Both the position numbers and the translations under genes were made by a program. A stretch of 64,000 nt of DNA. Origin: Gigaspora rosea (Eukaryota; Glomeromycota; Glomeromycetes; Diversisporales; Gigasporaceae). The stretch lies in assembly GCA_003550325.1 (NCBI GenBank), contig QKWP01000044.1:1-64000 (forward strand), read 5' to 3'. Positions 42,041 through 54,134 of this stretch are shown here, piece after piece; the first letter of the stretch is position 1, and every line of letters starts with the position of its first letter. The notes under the pieces were generated by a model that was not told the origin of the DNA, did not search any database, and saw nothing but the letters and a program-made list of their open reading frames with translations.

Positions 42041-44202
42041 AATGATGCTGCCCGAAACTATTTTGAACTAATGACCGAAACCGAAACTTCCCAAAACTAA
42101 TCTGAAACTAATCCGAAACTATGGCGAAATTCTGAAACTATGGCGAAATTCTAAAACTATACCGAAATTCCGAAACTATACCGTAATTCCGAAACTATAC
42201 CAACTCACTGACAAACTACTTACCTGATGATAATGATGCTGCCCGAAACTATATAGAGTCAATAACCGAAACCGAAATTTGTTTTAATTAAACGAAACTA
42301 ACTTCGAAACTATGTCAAAATCTTTCCCCAGCAATCCCTTTTCTAATAACCGTTTCTCTAACAAACCCTTTCTGATACAACAATCTGCTTGATGACTATT
42401 TATCTAACAATCACTTCCCCATCTTCGACATAACTATTTAGCCCACAATCATTTAATTGAAAATCACTTTCCTAACAATTCAATCCTTTTCGAATTACAA
42501 CCCCTCTGATAACCATCCTTCTCGACAACCTTCTTCTTCTAACAACCTTCCCTTTGCCTAACAACTTCTCTTCCAACAACCTCTCCTCCTTAAACTCACC
42601 CCTTCCCTGACATCACTACTTCTGCAATACTTTCCACCACAAACACGTCCCCGCAATCACCTTTCAAAAACCTTTGCTATTCTCATCACGCTAAATATTT
42701 TGTCGCAGTTAAATGTATTAATAATAAAATAAGTTATTAAAAAATAAATCACTTAATAAAATAAATAAAAATTTGTATAAAGATTAATTTAAAAAAAAAG
42801 AATCATTAAATAAAAAAATAAAAGTTTAAATTAAGATTATAAAAAATCAAAGATTTTGCTGACCAATCAAATTTTAAAATCACATGTAAAGTTTGTAACT
42901 CAAATTTACAAACTTATATTATGCGATCTTTAAAAACTTGGTTGGCTGGCAAAAATTTTGTACGGTATTTTTTTTATATTTTTGTTTTCTTATTTTTTAA
43001 TTTTTTTTTTGTTTTTATTAATTTTTTTTTTGATTTATTGCGGTTTGTATAATTTTGTGTATTCTTTATGATTAAACGATTGCGATTGCGACTGCGATTG
43101 CTAAAGCCATCCAATCTGAGTTTATGCTCGGATTTATAAATTGGCTAGCTTTATCAATCATAATCATTTAATGATAAAAAAAATTGTTGCGGCTGAAGCT
43201 GGAAATGGCTAAAGCTAGAAATTAGAGGTCTTGATTTAAAACTATAAGCCCTGCTAAAATTCAACTATACTCTTTTATTATATACCCTAACCCTAAATTC
43301 TAATCTAACTATAAAAAAAAATCGTACAAAATGCATTTCAAAATTTTTTGTAAATTTCATATTAAAATATTTAAAATTTCCAGCTTCAGCCATTTCCAGC
43401 TTCAGCCACGACATAAATTAATCGTGTGGGTCACAAAATTATACAACCTGCAATAATTTAAAATATTTTTTTAATTTACATTTTTTTTTTCTTACTTAAA
43501 TGGTAATTTTTTTTGTTTGATAATTTATTTATTTTATAATTATTTTCAAATATATCGGGAAAAGTGGTAGTGCATTGAAATGGTTGTAGGAAAAATTGTT
43601 GGCGGTGTCGAAGGAGTAGTGATATTAGGAAGGGTGGTATCGGGGAAGGCTGATGTTGGAAAGGAGATATCAGAAAGAGTGTTTAAAAGAAATGAGTGAA
43701 GTCGGGAAAGGGAAAGGTGGTGTTGGGAAGGGTGGTCTGGGAAGAGTGGTGTTTAGAAAGAAGGTGTTAGGAAAGGTGACATCGAGGAATAATGGTGTTT
43801 GAAAAGAGTAGTATCGAAGAAGAGTGGTGTTGGGAAAGGATTGCCATTAGGGAAGGGATTGTTATCGGATAAGTGGTTTTGTAGAAAATAGGATAGTTGG
43901 TAGAGAAATGTTTTACAAGGAAATAGTTGTCAAATAGGCGATTGTGTTGAGGAAGAGGTTGCCAAAGAGAGTTGGAGAGGGAATTGATCAGGAGAATGAT
44001 TGTTGAAAATGAAATAATATCAAACTATTATATTAAATTTTCAATTTTCTCAAGTTTCGGAATTTTGGCATAGTTTCGGAGTTTCGGAGTTTCGGTTAAG
44101 TTTAGGCAAGTTTCGGCTTGAAGGGTAATGCCCAAAACTGGTAATACCAGTTTCGGTTTTGTTTAACCCGAAACTATGAAGTTTCGGGCAGCATCATTAA
44201 TT
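42041..44202. mobile_element. 2.2 kb foldback element with GATGCTGCCCGAAACT ends
   Basis: TAATGATGCTGCCCGAAACT at the left and its inverted copy at the right (AGTTTCGGGCAGCATCATTA). The left arm is rich in CCGAAACTA repeats and then C/T-only sequence (42330-42680). The right arm is the G/A-rich counterpart (43560-44000). A second TGATGCTGCCCGAAACTAT lies at 42238. It is non-coding; a smaller inverted element lies at its centre (43035-43455). Confidence 0.75.
43035..43455. mobile_element. Inner inverted-repeat element
   Basis: TGCGGTTTGTATAATTTTGT pairs with CACAAAATTATACAACCTGC near 43434. Inner GCGGCTGAAGCTGGAAATGG pairs with CCATTTCCAGCTTCAGCCAC. It lies inside the 2.2 kb foldback. Confidence 0.65.
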
Positions 44203-44389
44203 TGCATATTAACGCGTTTTTGTAATATGATGAATATCATATAATGAGCTCCGGACATATAATGCTATGTATTAGCCTAGTTATATTGATTGTATATCAA
44301 TCTTAAAAATTTTTTAAAAATTTTTTTAAATATAAAAACTTCTAAAAATATATCCTTTTATAGTTAAAATATATAATTTAAGGGTAGGG

Positions 44390-44740
44390 TGAACGTAGAT
44401 CGTTTATCATATGATTTTAGTGGTACAATGAGATTTATATAGAAAATAAAAATGTACTACAAATAAAACTTTTTACGGTTGTTATTAATTTAACCAAAAA
44501 TTTTATAATATGTAGTACAAAATACTCTTTTTATAATAGTAAAATTTAAATAAATAGTATATGAAAAAATTATACTTCTATATGTCGTAAAGTTTTCCTA
44601 AATGAGCTCAAATTTTCCTTAGTTATACAAAAATGATTAATTCGGATTGGTTAAATCTATGTTGTTTACAATCGTGATTGGTTGATCATCTGATTTCATA
44701 TGATCACAACGTGATCACTATTACGTTCACCCTACCCTTA
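44390..44740. mobile_element. MITE with AAGGGTAGGGTGAACGTA ends
   Basis: AAGGGTAGGGTGAACGTA is exactly inverted at 44722-44740 as TACGTTCACCCTACCCTT. The subterminal CATATGATCACAACGTGATC pattern resembles that of 54588-54949, so the two are related. Confidence 0.8.
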
Positions 44741-44834
44741 AACATATTAGTTGCATAATACATATTACAAATCGGATAACATTTTAAGCATTATAATAGC
44801 AAATATATACTGTACCAACATATATTAATATTAA

Positions 44835-44985
44835 GGCCATAGGTACCTACAGGTACCTGTGGGCTTTAAGAGCTGGGCTAGGTATCAATTTTGGGGCCCT
44901 AGGGTATTAATAAATAGATAAGGCTAGGATATTACTACTACTTGGCCCTACCCAGCTCATGCAGAGATCTATAAGCTACTCCTAG
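44835..44985. repeat. GC-rich GGGCC-type repeat
   Basis: GGTACCTACAGGTACCTGTG, GGGGCCCTAGGG and TTGGCCCTACCC stand out from the AT-rich surroundings. It is of the same type as 25530-25760. Confidence 0.45.
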
Positions 44986-47900
44986 ATTTTTTGTATCTAA
45001 AATTATATAACAAAGATAGCTTATTGTTGGCAACATACAGTAATCAATTAAGTTGGTTTTAAAAAATAGAACTAATTAGTTGTTAACTTAATCAACTAAT
45101 TGATTTTCAACTTTTGATTTGTATTACTAATTTACAATTAATGAAATGGCTTATATTTTTTCTTTTTTTATGAAAGATACAGTTCAGGAAGAGGTACAAT
45201 ACTAACTTTTTAGTATGTAACTTTTTTAACATTAGTAGTAGTTGAATAAACCAGGACCCCGAACAATTTATATAAGATCATATTTGAAAAATTGCTAATA
45301 GAAGCCCGTTTTTAAAAAAGGTTATATTTGAAAAGTAGGTATTGGACAAAAAGTTTTGTAGTATATATTTTTATGATCTATAATATATTATGGATCAAAT
45401 GAGCATATGAAAATTTCTAAAAATTTTTTTTTAATTTTTTTTCTTTTTTTCTTTTTTTTTTTTTTTAGAGAACATTCTGTTTTTTTTAGAGAATGGTTTG
45501 TTTTTTTTTTTTGTTAAAGAATGTTCTGTTTTTATTTTTTATTTTATTTTTTTTTTAAATGCCCAATTTTTTTTTTTTTTTTGGTCTCATATTTGTAATA
45601 TAAATTTTTTATAAAAATAAACTAGCTATCTTTTAAATATCTTTGTTTTAATTTTATAATAAATTTTTTTAGAGATACCTTTACTTGTTTTTAGTTTCAA
45701 AACATATTTATATTCTATTAGATTTGCTATATCTATAAACTATTCAACTTTGTTGCTTTTTTGCTAACCAAATCTTTATGCTTATTTTATTTAATTTTTT
45801 TATAGGCTTTTACTTTGTATAGTTTTAAATATAATTTCTTGCTATTAACTATTTCTATAATTTTATTAAGAATAGCTCTATTTTTAGCTTTAAGTATATC
45901 CTTAAAACTTCTTTTAACTATTGCTTTGTTAATTATACTAATTGTTACTGCACTATCTAATTTAATTATAATTTTTTTTTTACTTTAGTTGTCAAAAATA
46001 CCCCAATACTATAACAAGTTGATAATGGCCAATTTTTTATTCTAATTTTGCCTGTTGCAATTATTCTACTCTTGTCTGCTCCTATCTTGTTCTTCTCTTT
46101 ATTTAATTTCTGATACTACAAACTATTACTATAAAAAATATAATTATGTTCAGCTTTTTGCAAATTTTTATTTACTAACTATATTAACAAAATTTTTAAA
46201 TTATTATTTAATACTAGCTTTTTGATTAAATTTATTTCTAGTAATTTTATATAAATTGACATTATATACAGTATGAAGTAATACTTAGAGATTTTAACTA
46301 TAAATACAAGAAAAATTAGCTATAAAAGAAAAAACTACAAAAAAAAATAAAATAGCTAAAGAAACTTTTATCTTGCTAGAAAATAAAAGCTTTGTAAATA
46401 TATATAAAAGGATAAATTTAAATAAAATAAAGGGCACTTGAAAAAGTAAAGAAATAAAAACCTGAATTGGCTATATATAGATTTCAAGAGAGCTACTTAG
46501 AAATATTTTTGTTTTAGATATGGAGTATACTACAACAAGTGATCATACATTGTTAGAATTACTGTAAAATATTTACAGATATAAAAGGTAGTAGAACAAA
46601 TAAATCAAGAAACTACAGATCAAAAACAAAAAAATATTGTTTAATAAAGGTGCCAAACAATCTATATAAGGTTCTATTTGAAAAATTGCTAATATAGGCA
46701 CTTTTTTAATAAAGTTATATAGTCTAATCTCATTATAGTTATTCTTAATATAGTTACAATATTATTATAAACACCTTTTTTTATTTATAAAATAAATTTA
46801 TATTATTATACTCTCTATATAGTTACAATCACTTTATAATCACTATTACACTATTTTTAAAAACAAAAGTTATAAAATTATTTCTTTTTTCTGTTATTAT
46901 TTTATTAGAAACATATTACAACTTTTAGTTATATTGGATTAAACAAATTATTATACTTGGCATTCTTTTTTTTTTTAAAAATGAGGTTGTGCCTTGAAAA
47001 CTTTTTTATTAAGTATATGTTTGTATATATTATGTGATACAATGTTATACTATATTTTAAGTACTACAGACTTAGACATTCTTAACTATCTATGACCTAA
47101 ACCTACTAGAGCTTTCCATATCCCATTTTCTGTACAACTAGATTTTTGAACTACTTCCTATTTTGTCATTCAGCTATTTACTATATTCCCCACTTCTCTC
47201 ATATTGCCGATCAAGTAGGTACAAAGGCCTTGTTCAGATAATTGTAACCTTACGAAAACCTTGGTATGAGATTACCCATATGTTGGTGAAGGTGAAGCAA
47301 TGCAGTCTATTGTATATTACTGCAGATATGCTATCTTGAATTGGTTAGCAAATACTTTCTCTAAAGGTAGGTAAGCACTGGCTGTGTTGTGTAACTGGCC
47401 CAAGTAAAAACTACCCCTATTTCAGCAAGCTAGTTCTCACTTCTCCTATGTGACACAGCTACTCCCAACTGGATTTTATAATACATTTCTGTACTACTTC
47501 CAACTTCTTGTAAAGCAGTTGGTGTTCTACTATTGGTTAGGCTAGGGAGCTTTATTTCGTATTCTATAAGATTAATACAAGAATAGTATAAGTATTAAAA
47601 TAATTTGTTAAACAATACAAAGTAAAAGATAGTTGCAATTTATATATTTAATAGTGAAACATGTTCTCAAACAAATATTTTAAAGTGTATAAATAAAAGT
47701 TATCTGAACAATTGATTCAAACAAGCCAAATAAATGAATATCTAACTCTAAATCACTAGTAGAAGTTAAGCCTATTTAGAGTTAAACAAAAACTACTTTG
47801 GTATTGTTGAAACTAAAGCCTTGTTAATAGAAATGCAAAAACAATGCTGAAACTATTCTTGTATTCTTTTAGATATTTGCATATACTATATGTAGTTTTG

Positions 47901-48610
47901 TGTTTTTACATAGTTTGTACACTAATATTGGTACTAGTAAAAGTCATCCATTTTTGGATCCCAAAAAGAAAGAGATTTTTGGATCCAGAAAACTAAGGTC
48001 TGGTTGAATAAAAAAAATATAAAATATAAAGTTTCATACTATAATATATTTAAAAGTTATAATTTTTATAAACATCCAAATTTTAATAATATATAAATAA
48101 ATTAACCAATCAGAATAAGATTTGCAATAATCACATTGGAAATAAATCTGCTCATATAGCATTATTTTAAAATAAGTGTTAATTTTTTTTGAATTAAATA
48201 TATACAATCTTCTATAAATGAATATATTAGAAATAAGCATTTACAAAATGTGTATTTATGAAATATAATTTATATAATATTACATTACATTAGGTGAATT
48301 AAATAATGTGCACTTATAGAAAGAAAGCACATGTGGAGTGCATTTATAAAAAAAATGTATATAAAACACACTCATAAAAAGAAAATGTATATGAAGTACA
48401 CTTATAGAAAGAAAGTACATATAAAGTGCATTTAAAGAAAGAAAATGCATTTATAAAGAATGCATTTATGGAAGGTCAACTATATATCATCTTTTCAAAA
48501 ATAATTATATGCTACTGTGCATTAATTTGAAATGCCCATGGGCACTAATTCAAGACCATATAAACTATTTTGAAGGTATTAATTTTCAAAATAATATCTA
48601 TAAGTATACT
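44986..48610. other. AT-rich desert with repeat relics
   Basis: No gene was found. Single ends of the AGGACCCCGAACAAT element lie near 45251 and, diverged, near 46645. 45440-45590 is T-rich. 47000-47560 has more balanced composition and could be a decayed coding element, but all frames are broken. 46966-46980 is poly-T followed by AAAAATGAGGTTGTG, slightly like the 3' end of the LINE. Stretches of TGCATTTATAGAAAG at 48300-48480 resemble the 17976 and 51440 repeats. Confidence 0.4.
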
Positions 48611-49170
48611 TACTAGCCAAATCTAAACAAATTCCAAACCCCTAAAAAGTAATTGCTATTTATAAAAAATTAAATCAAACAAAATAATTCTAAAATTTTA
48701 TAAGTATATCATCTATAGCTATAAGAATATACTTGATTTATTTAACATAGATTATTAATAAAATTTTTGAGCTATGAGTTTGGCCAGACCCTTTGGGTTT
48801 GTCTACTTTAAAAAAACTTAAAGTGAACAAACCCAAAGAGTTTGGCCAAACTTATAGCTCAAAAATTTTATTAATAATCTTTGTTTAAATAATCAAGTAT
48901 ATTCTTATAGCTATAGATGATATAAAATTTTAGAATTATTTGTTTGATTTAATTTTTATAAATAGCAATTAGGGTGGTGACATATATTACGTAATATAAT
49001 TTTACTATACCACCTACCCTTCCCCCTATATAAGAGAAATTTGATTGGCTATTATGAACTTCTATATTTAACATAAGATTTCAGAGACCCCCCTCCTAAA
49101 ATATTACGTAATATCTGTCACCACCCTTACTTTTTAGGAGTTTGGAATTTGTTCAGGTTTGGCCAGCAAG
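48611..49170. mobile_element. Fold-back element, right arm interrupted
   Basis: CTAGCCAAATCTAAACAAAT pairs with ATTTGTTCAGGTTTGGCCAG. Inner arms GAGCTATGAGTTTGGCCAGA and TTTGGCCAAACTTATAGCTC flank a short loop near 48812. The right arm contains the complete MITE 48972-49127; the left arm shows the uninterrupted sequence. Confidence 0.85.
48972..49127. mobile_element. MITE with GGGTGGTGACA ends and TA target duplication
   Basis: GGGTGGTGACATATATTACG pairs with ATATTACGTAATATCTGTCA and CCACCCT. It is flanked by TA at 48970-48971 and 49128-49129. The opposite arm of the host fold-back reads CAATTACTTTTT across the same site, an empty-site comparison giving a TA duplication. TA duplication suggests mobilisation by a Tc1/mariner-type transposase. 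Confidence 0.85.
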
Positions 49171-49431
49171 TATACCCATGAGTAGTTAATTAAGGCCAGA
49201 CCAAATTGATTTTCCGTTTAACATAATCTTTCCCCCTCTATTTTTTAAAATTTTAGGTGGAAAAAACCATCATATTAGCCAATCAGATTGCAGTATTTGC
49301 TTTTTATAAATTTAAAATTTTTGTAGCCAATAGAATTACCGTATTTTTTATTAATTTGTGTATTTTTTATATCCTCCCCTCCTCTTATAAGCTATTTTAT
49401 TTTATATTAAACAGAAATTAAATTAGAGTGG

Positions 49432-49636
49432 CCTAAGCAGGACCCCAAAGAACTCTGATACAACTCAGATGATTCTAAAAAAGGAAATTTTGCATAGAAA
49501 TTCATCAAACGTTGCATTTTTATATAGTAAAATTTCAAATTTTGCTCTATTTTATACATATTTGCTAAAATACTGCTAAAATTATACAAATTCAGATCTG
49601 AGTTGTATTAGAGTTCTTCGGGGTCCTGCCTAAGTA
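49432..49636. mobile_element. MITE with GCAGGACCCC ends
   Basis: AAGCAGGACCCCAAAGAACT and the inverted right end differ at few of about 38 bases, and the repeat runs on to CAACTCAGAT. The AGGACCCC start is shared with 50884-51366. Confidence 0.85.
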
Positions 49637-49901
49637 TTATAAAATATAGTATTTTTGAAATGATTGTTGGTAAAATAATACAAACCATGCATATTCATAT
49701 ATATATGCATGTATAGTATCAAAGTTGTAAGCTAGGCTATTGATTCTTATTGGATGTAATGTGAATTTATAGAGGTTATTTTATTTATACAGGGCTAAAA
49801 ATTTAATGCACGTGCAGAATATAGAGTGTGTATTAAAGTACAATTTTGGAACTGGGTTTAAGAGTTCATTTATGGAGTACAATCAAACCTCTTTAAGTGC
49901 A

Positions 49902-50856
49902 CACTAGAGATCTAACTCAATGAATACTATTTACTAAATATTCACTGAATATTTGAATATTCGAATATATAATTTTTCACTAAATAAATATTTGAATATT
50001 TAAATTTTCACCGAATATATTCATTGAATATCATTGAATATATATATATATAATTTTATAATTTTATTTTATTTTTTAATAATTTATTTGCAATTTTATT
50101 GGCTAATTTAAGTGAGATATTATATAATTTTTTATATTTAATTAGTAGTCCGCAGTTAAAGGGAACAAATTTCATAGTAAAAATTGGCGAGCATGTGACT
50201 ATTACCTTATATAGTAAGTGGAATGTCATGTGCTTCAATTTATAAGAAAAAACTCTATAGTAAACAATTGAAAAATACTCGTATCTTATGATCTATCAAA
50301 CCGATTTTTGATGATTTTACTACTATTAGAATCACAAGAATTTGCTCTAAACTTTCAATTAAGCAATAAGAAAGAGTTACTTAATAAAAAAAATACTTTA
50401 TATGTAAGCAAGCCCCATTTGCACACTATAGTAATTTACTATTAAATTCTGCCATGATTTATTATAAAATGTCAATCATTTATACCCTTTATCTGCGATC
50501 TTCCACTTAATATTCAATGAATATTCAGAAATATTCATTGAATATTTTCAAAATTTTTGAACAATATTCAAATAAAAAAATATTGAACAAATGAATATTC
50601 GAATACTTATTTTTTGAACAAGTCAGACCTCTAGTGCAGTGAATAAAATTCATGTGCACAATGTGCACATGTGCACAATTTTTTTGTGTGCACAATTTTT
50701 TAAATTGGATGAGTACATGTGCACAAAGATTTTTCTTAATTAACATATAGGTTGTGCACAATTTTATATAAAAATTTGTAAAGTGTGCACAAAAAATTTT
50801 TCCAATTTGCACATGTGCACAAAATTTTTTTTCAGATTTTATACACTGCTCTAGTG
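49902..50856. mobile_element. Inner MITE with CACTAGAGATCTAACT ends
   Basis: CACTAGAGATCTAACTCAAT pairs with AAGTCAGACCTCTAGTG. The arms are rich in GAATATTCGAATA. It is split near its right end by 50637-50848. Confidence 0.65.
50637..50848. mobile_element. hAT-type MITE with an 8-base target duplication
   Basis: Ends CAGTGAATAAAATT and AGATTTTATACACTG. Flanked by the exact 8-base repeat CTCTAGTG (50629-50636 and 50849-50856). CAGTG/CACTG ends with 8-base duplications are the hAT hallmark. The interior carries repeated GTGCACA motifs, which resemble subterminal transposase-binding repeats. Confidence 0.85.
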
Positions 50857-50883
50857 CACACCACACTTTAATAACATGCATAT

Positions 50884-51366
50884 AGGACCCGAACAATATA
50901 TATAGAGGTTACATTGAAATTTTGGCTAAAAAGGTTACTTTTTTACAAAAATGTTATATTTGAAAAGTGGATATTGGTCAAAAGGTTACATTTAAAAGTG
51001 GATAAAAGCTTTTAATGTTATATTATTAAAAGTGGATAAAATTAATAAGTTTAAATAGCCTATATTTAAAATTTGGATAAAGAAAAATTTTTTAAAAAAA
51101 TCTTTTTTTGAAAAAAAAATTTTTTTTAAGAAAAATTTTTTTTTGAGAAAAATTTTTTTTTGAAAAAAATTTTTTTTAAGAAAAATTTTTTTTGAGAAAA
51201 ATTTTTTAAAAAAAGTGTTGTTATATTTGATAATTGGTTAAAATTTATTAAATATTAAAGCTTATATGTAAAATATGGTTAATTAGCTCTGATAAAAAGT
51301 GGATAAAAATTTTAAAAAGTTTATATTAAAGCTAATGTAACCTTTATATGTATTGTTCGGGGTCCT
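50884..51366. mobile_element. MITE with AGGACCCCGAACAAT ends
   Basis: AGGACCCGAACAATATATAT pairs with TATTGTTCGGGGTCCT. Flanks ATGCATAT and ATGCACAT form an 8-base duplication with one mismatch. The middle is a run of GAAAAATTTTTTTT repeats. Confidence 0.75.
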
Positions 51367-51494
51367 ATGCACATAGAGAATAATAAGAAAAAGTGCATTT
51401 ATAAAGGTCAAGTATATAATTGGGCCAGAACTTGAGCATGCATTTAGAGATGGTGTGCACTTATAGTGGGTGCGCATTTATAGAGACTGTACAA

Positions 51495-52002
51495 GCGCAG
51501 GTAATACAAACTCCTGAAGAGGAAATAGCCAATTGGAGAGTGCAAATTTTGCTATTCCGGATCAGCCTGACAAGAATCCAAACTCAAAAACTACGCTAAT
51601 TAAAAATGGCAGGAATGAAATTTTACATCAGATATAGTAAGCGTCAATCTAATCCTATAGCCTCTAATGTTAAGGTTCTAACCCTAAAATTTTATCCCAC
51701 ACACTTCAGTTTATTTACAAAATTGGATTTCCTTTTTTGGGGTCGTCTAAAGCGGAGTAGAATCACGTAACACTCGCCAATTCAGCGAAGCAAGAAAGAA
51801 AATGAAGAACCTGAAAAATACAAAAAACGGTAGTATAATCCTACCTTGGTGGGTTAATTAAACATGCCGGGAAGGCAATTTTGCTTATATAACTACCTAA
51901 AACCTACCTAGCCTTAATCTATGATGACTCTAACCCTAAAGTTAATTCGATATGAATCTGTTCTGCTTTATACGTCCCTTTTTTTGGTTGTATTACCCGC
52001 GC
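51495..52002. mobile_element. MITE with GCGCAGGTAATACAA ends
   Basis: GCGCAGGTAATACAA pairs with TTGTATTACCCGCGC. The interior segment GGCAATTTTGCTTATATAAC recurs in the different element 62201-62520. Confidence 0.75.
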
Positions 52003-52160
52003 AAATAGGTAAAATCCGATCAACAGTTGGAATGCCAACCCAATAAATACAAATGCTGAATAAAACAGTTATTCAAGCACGAAGTACTCATAACTACGTT
52101 ACTATACTAATAAAGCGCTATCGCGCTTTACTAGCATTCGAATACTATGGTACCTTAACG

Positions 52161-52400
52161 GTCCCCAAAATTCCGGGACGGGATACGTCGGAGTGCATCG
52201 GAAGCATGGTCGGCTGGATCAGAATTGATCAATTTTGTCCCAAGGTCATAAAAAATTTTACTATAAATCATATCCATTCATAATCATATCCATTCATTAA
52301 GTAAAAAATGCCCAGCTGATAATTTTGCTATAGAACCTGCTAACAAATAGGGCTAAACACCGACCTAGATCTGACGCATCCGACACGGAAATTTGGGGAC
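52161..52400. mobile_element. MITE with GTCCCCAAAATTCCG ends
   Basis: GTCCCCAAAATTCCGGGACG pairs with CGACACGGAAATTTGGGGAC, and GATACGTCGG pairs with CTGACGCATC. The ORF across its left part is a by-product. Confidence 0.65.
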
Positions 52401-53383
52401 AGCCCAATAACTCAGCATTTCATGCCGAATAACTATTAATTATTATACAGTATATGTACTTATAATAATAATACAATTTTGTAAAGTTAACTTTATAATA
52501 AACTAGTAGTGCTTATAGTAAGAAGTTTTAAAATCTTCTTATAAAATAATTTACTATAGTTCTATACCAAGCTTTATAATGAATTTTTTTTTAAGAAGTT
52601 CATTATTGATAATTCATTATAAAAAGATTCAATTGTTTATTACCTGTTACTGATTTGCAATTTTGCGTCTGGGTAGCCCAGCTGCTGATTTTCATCAAAA
52701 TTACCGATAGTAGTAATAGCAATTTGTAATATATCAGCTAATATATCATGCGGGATGCGCATCACGCGCGTGATCCGTGCGTGATACGAGGAGAACTTCC
52801 TCAAGTCCTTTGGATAATACGCAGGACATGAGATTTTTAGTTTAAACTTAGTTTCAGATTTATTAGTAACATCTCATTATTAAAATAACCCCTGAGTAAT
52901 GCTCTAGGATATATGTTATAAGTGTATAAAATTATGCCTTCACTTCATTTACTAATGAACTTTCGACAAAAATTATGTTAATGCGGGCCTGCCGATTGGG
53001 TCATACTAAAATCCCTCATTAACATTATAAATACTATAAGAGCTGGAATTCAAATCCGTTGCATGAAGGATGATTCTGGCTCATTGTTCAAGTGGGACCA
53101 TCTTCGCAACGAAAAAAAAGACGGTTAAGAACTGATTAAACTTTAATGTCCGCATTTCATTGCCGTCGTTATTTCTACCTGAATTTTGGCATATGGCAAT
53201 GCCTAAATCTAAATTTATGCCGCAACCAATGACCAGTGGCCAAACTCAAAATTAATATCATAAGTGCCAAAGTAATAGAGTATAATTGATATATCATTTG
53301 ATGCTAAGTGATGTAATAAAAATAAAAAAAGGTAAATTTTATTTAAATAATTCGATTATTATTTTTCTTAATTTGCAAGTTAT
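52401..53383. other. Spacer, nothing recognised
   Basis: A short GC-rich palindrome, GCATCACGCGCGTGATCCGT, occurs near 52758. No ORF is supported. Confidence 0.35.
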
Positions 53384-53500
53384 GTCATCTAAAAACACAG
53401 CTGGAAGACCAAAAAGAAAAGCCAAGTGGACATTGTGGTGCATGCCAATGAGGTAAACCTTGGGTGCAGATATGAATGTACGACAATTGGTAGTGATGTT
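53384..53500 (+). pseudogene. Possible relic of a BED-finger hAT transposase start
   Basis: ATG near 53384 gives MSSKNTAGRPKRKAKW. GRPK followed by W recalls the start of BED-type zinc fingers in hAT transposases. Shortly after, another frame has CGAC and GKPW, as in the C-x2-C ... W-x-G-K-P pattern. Frames are broken and nothing further is recognisable. The call is weak. Confidence 0.25.
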
Positions 53501-53745
53501 AAACAAAAATTTTTTAAAATTATATTCGCGAGAAATCAACCTCTAGATAACATTAATTCTAAATTTGTTGAAAACAAATTTAAAGACGGAATTCGATATT
53601 GACGCTTGGGTGGATAACTTAGAGATTTGAGCATTTTTAAATAAGTAAATCTTAATGTATTCTTAATAAATAAATAATGATGATAAATTGCATAAGTTCA
53701 TATATACATATTATAGTGATTTTTTTCGCATATGCGATACTATAA

Positions 53746-53978
53746 GATCTGGTGTAACGTGAAATCAAAACAATAAATTAATTCGTTAGTTTAGGGTTAG
53801 GGTTAGGGTGAGGGATAGAATTAGGGTAGGGTGATTTAGCAAAGAGATGCTAACCCAAAATTTCGAGTGGAATTTTTTTTTGTTAGTGCATGAGAGATGG
53901 TTTCATAGGCAAAATTTCGTGCTATAGCCGATTTTTGAAAAAAATCGGAATCGCTTCGATTTCACGTTACACCTGATC
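53746..53978. mobile_element. MITE with GGTGTAACGTGAAATC ends
   Basis: GATCTGGTGTAACGTGAAAT pairs with ATTTCACGTTACACCTGATC. The interior has TTAGGGTTAGGGTTAGGG. A truncated relative is at 16735-16912. Confidence 0.8.
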
Positions 53979-54134
53979 CTGCATTCTAATTGGTTGATCA
54001 AGGGTGGCGGTACTGTACATCGCCATGGCGGTAAATTATAAAACCCTATAGTGATAATATAATTAATAATTGTTACGTATAAATTACATAAATACTCTAC
54101 TACAGTAATTTATTATAAGACAAAATTGCGGAAT

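Larger units (their letters stand above)
49877..51492. mobile_element. Outer MITE holding three others
   Basis: GTACAATCAAACCTCTTTAA pairs with TTATAGAGACTGTAC at 51478-51492. Inside lie 49902-50856 (itself holding 50637-50848) and 50884-51366. TGCATTTATAGAGA-type motifs link it to 17976-18175. Confidence 0.7.

Noticed and set aside
47000-47560. Possible decayed LINE or coding element
   Set aside because: Balanced composition and a poly-T start, but no frame gives recognisable motifs.
50525-50896. 123-codon minus ORF with repeated CAH
   Set aside because: Made by GTGCACA subterminal repeats of the hAT-type MITE.
53795-53825. Telomere-like TTAGGG repeats
   Set aside because: Only about three units, inside a MITE; similar CCCTAA bits occur in other MITEs. 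Not a telomere.
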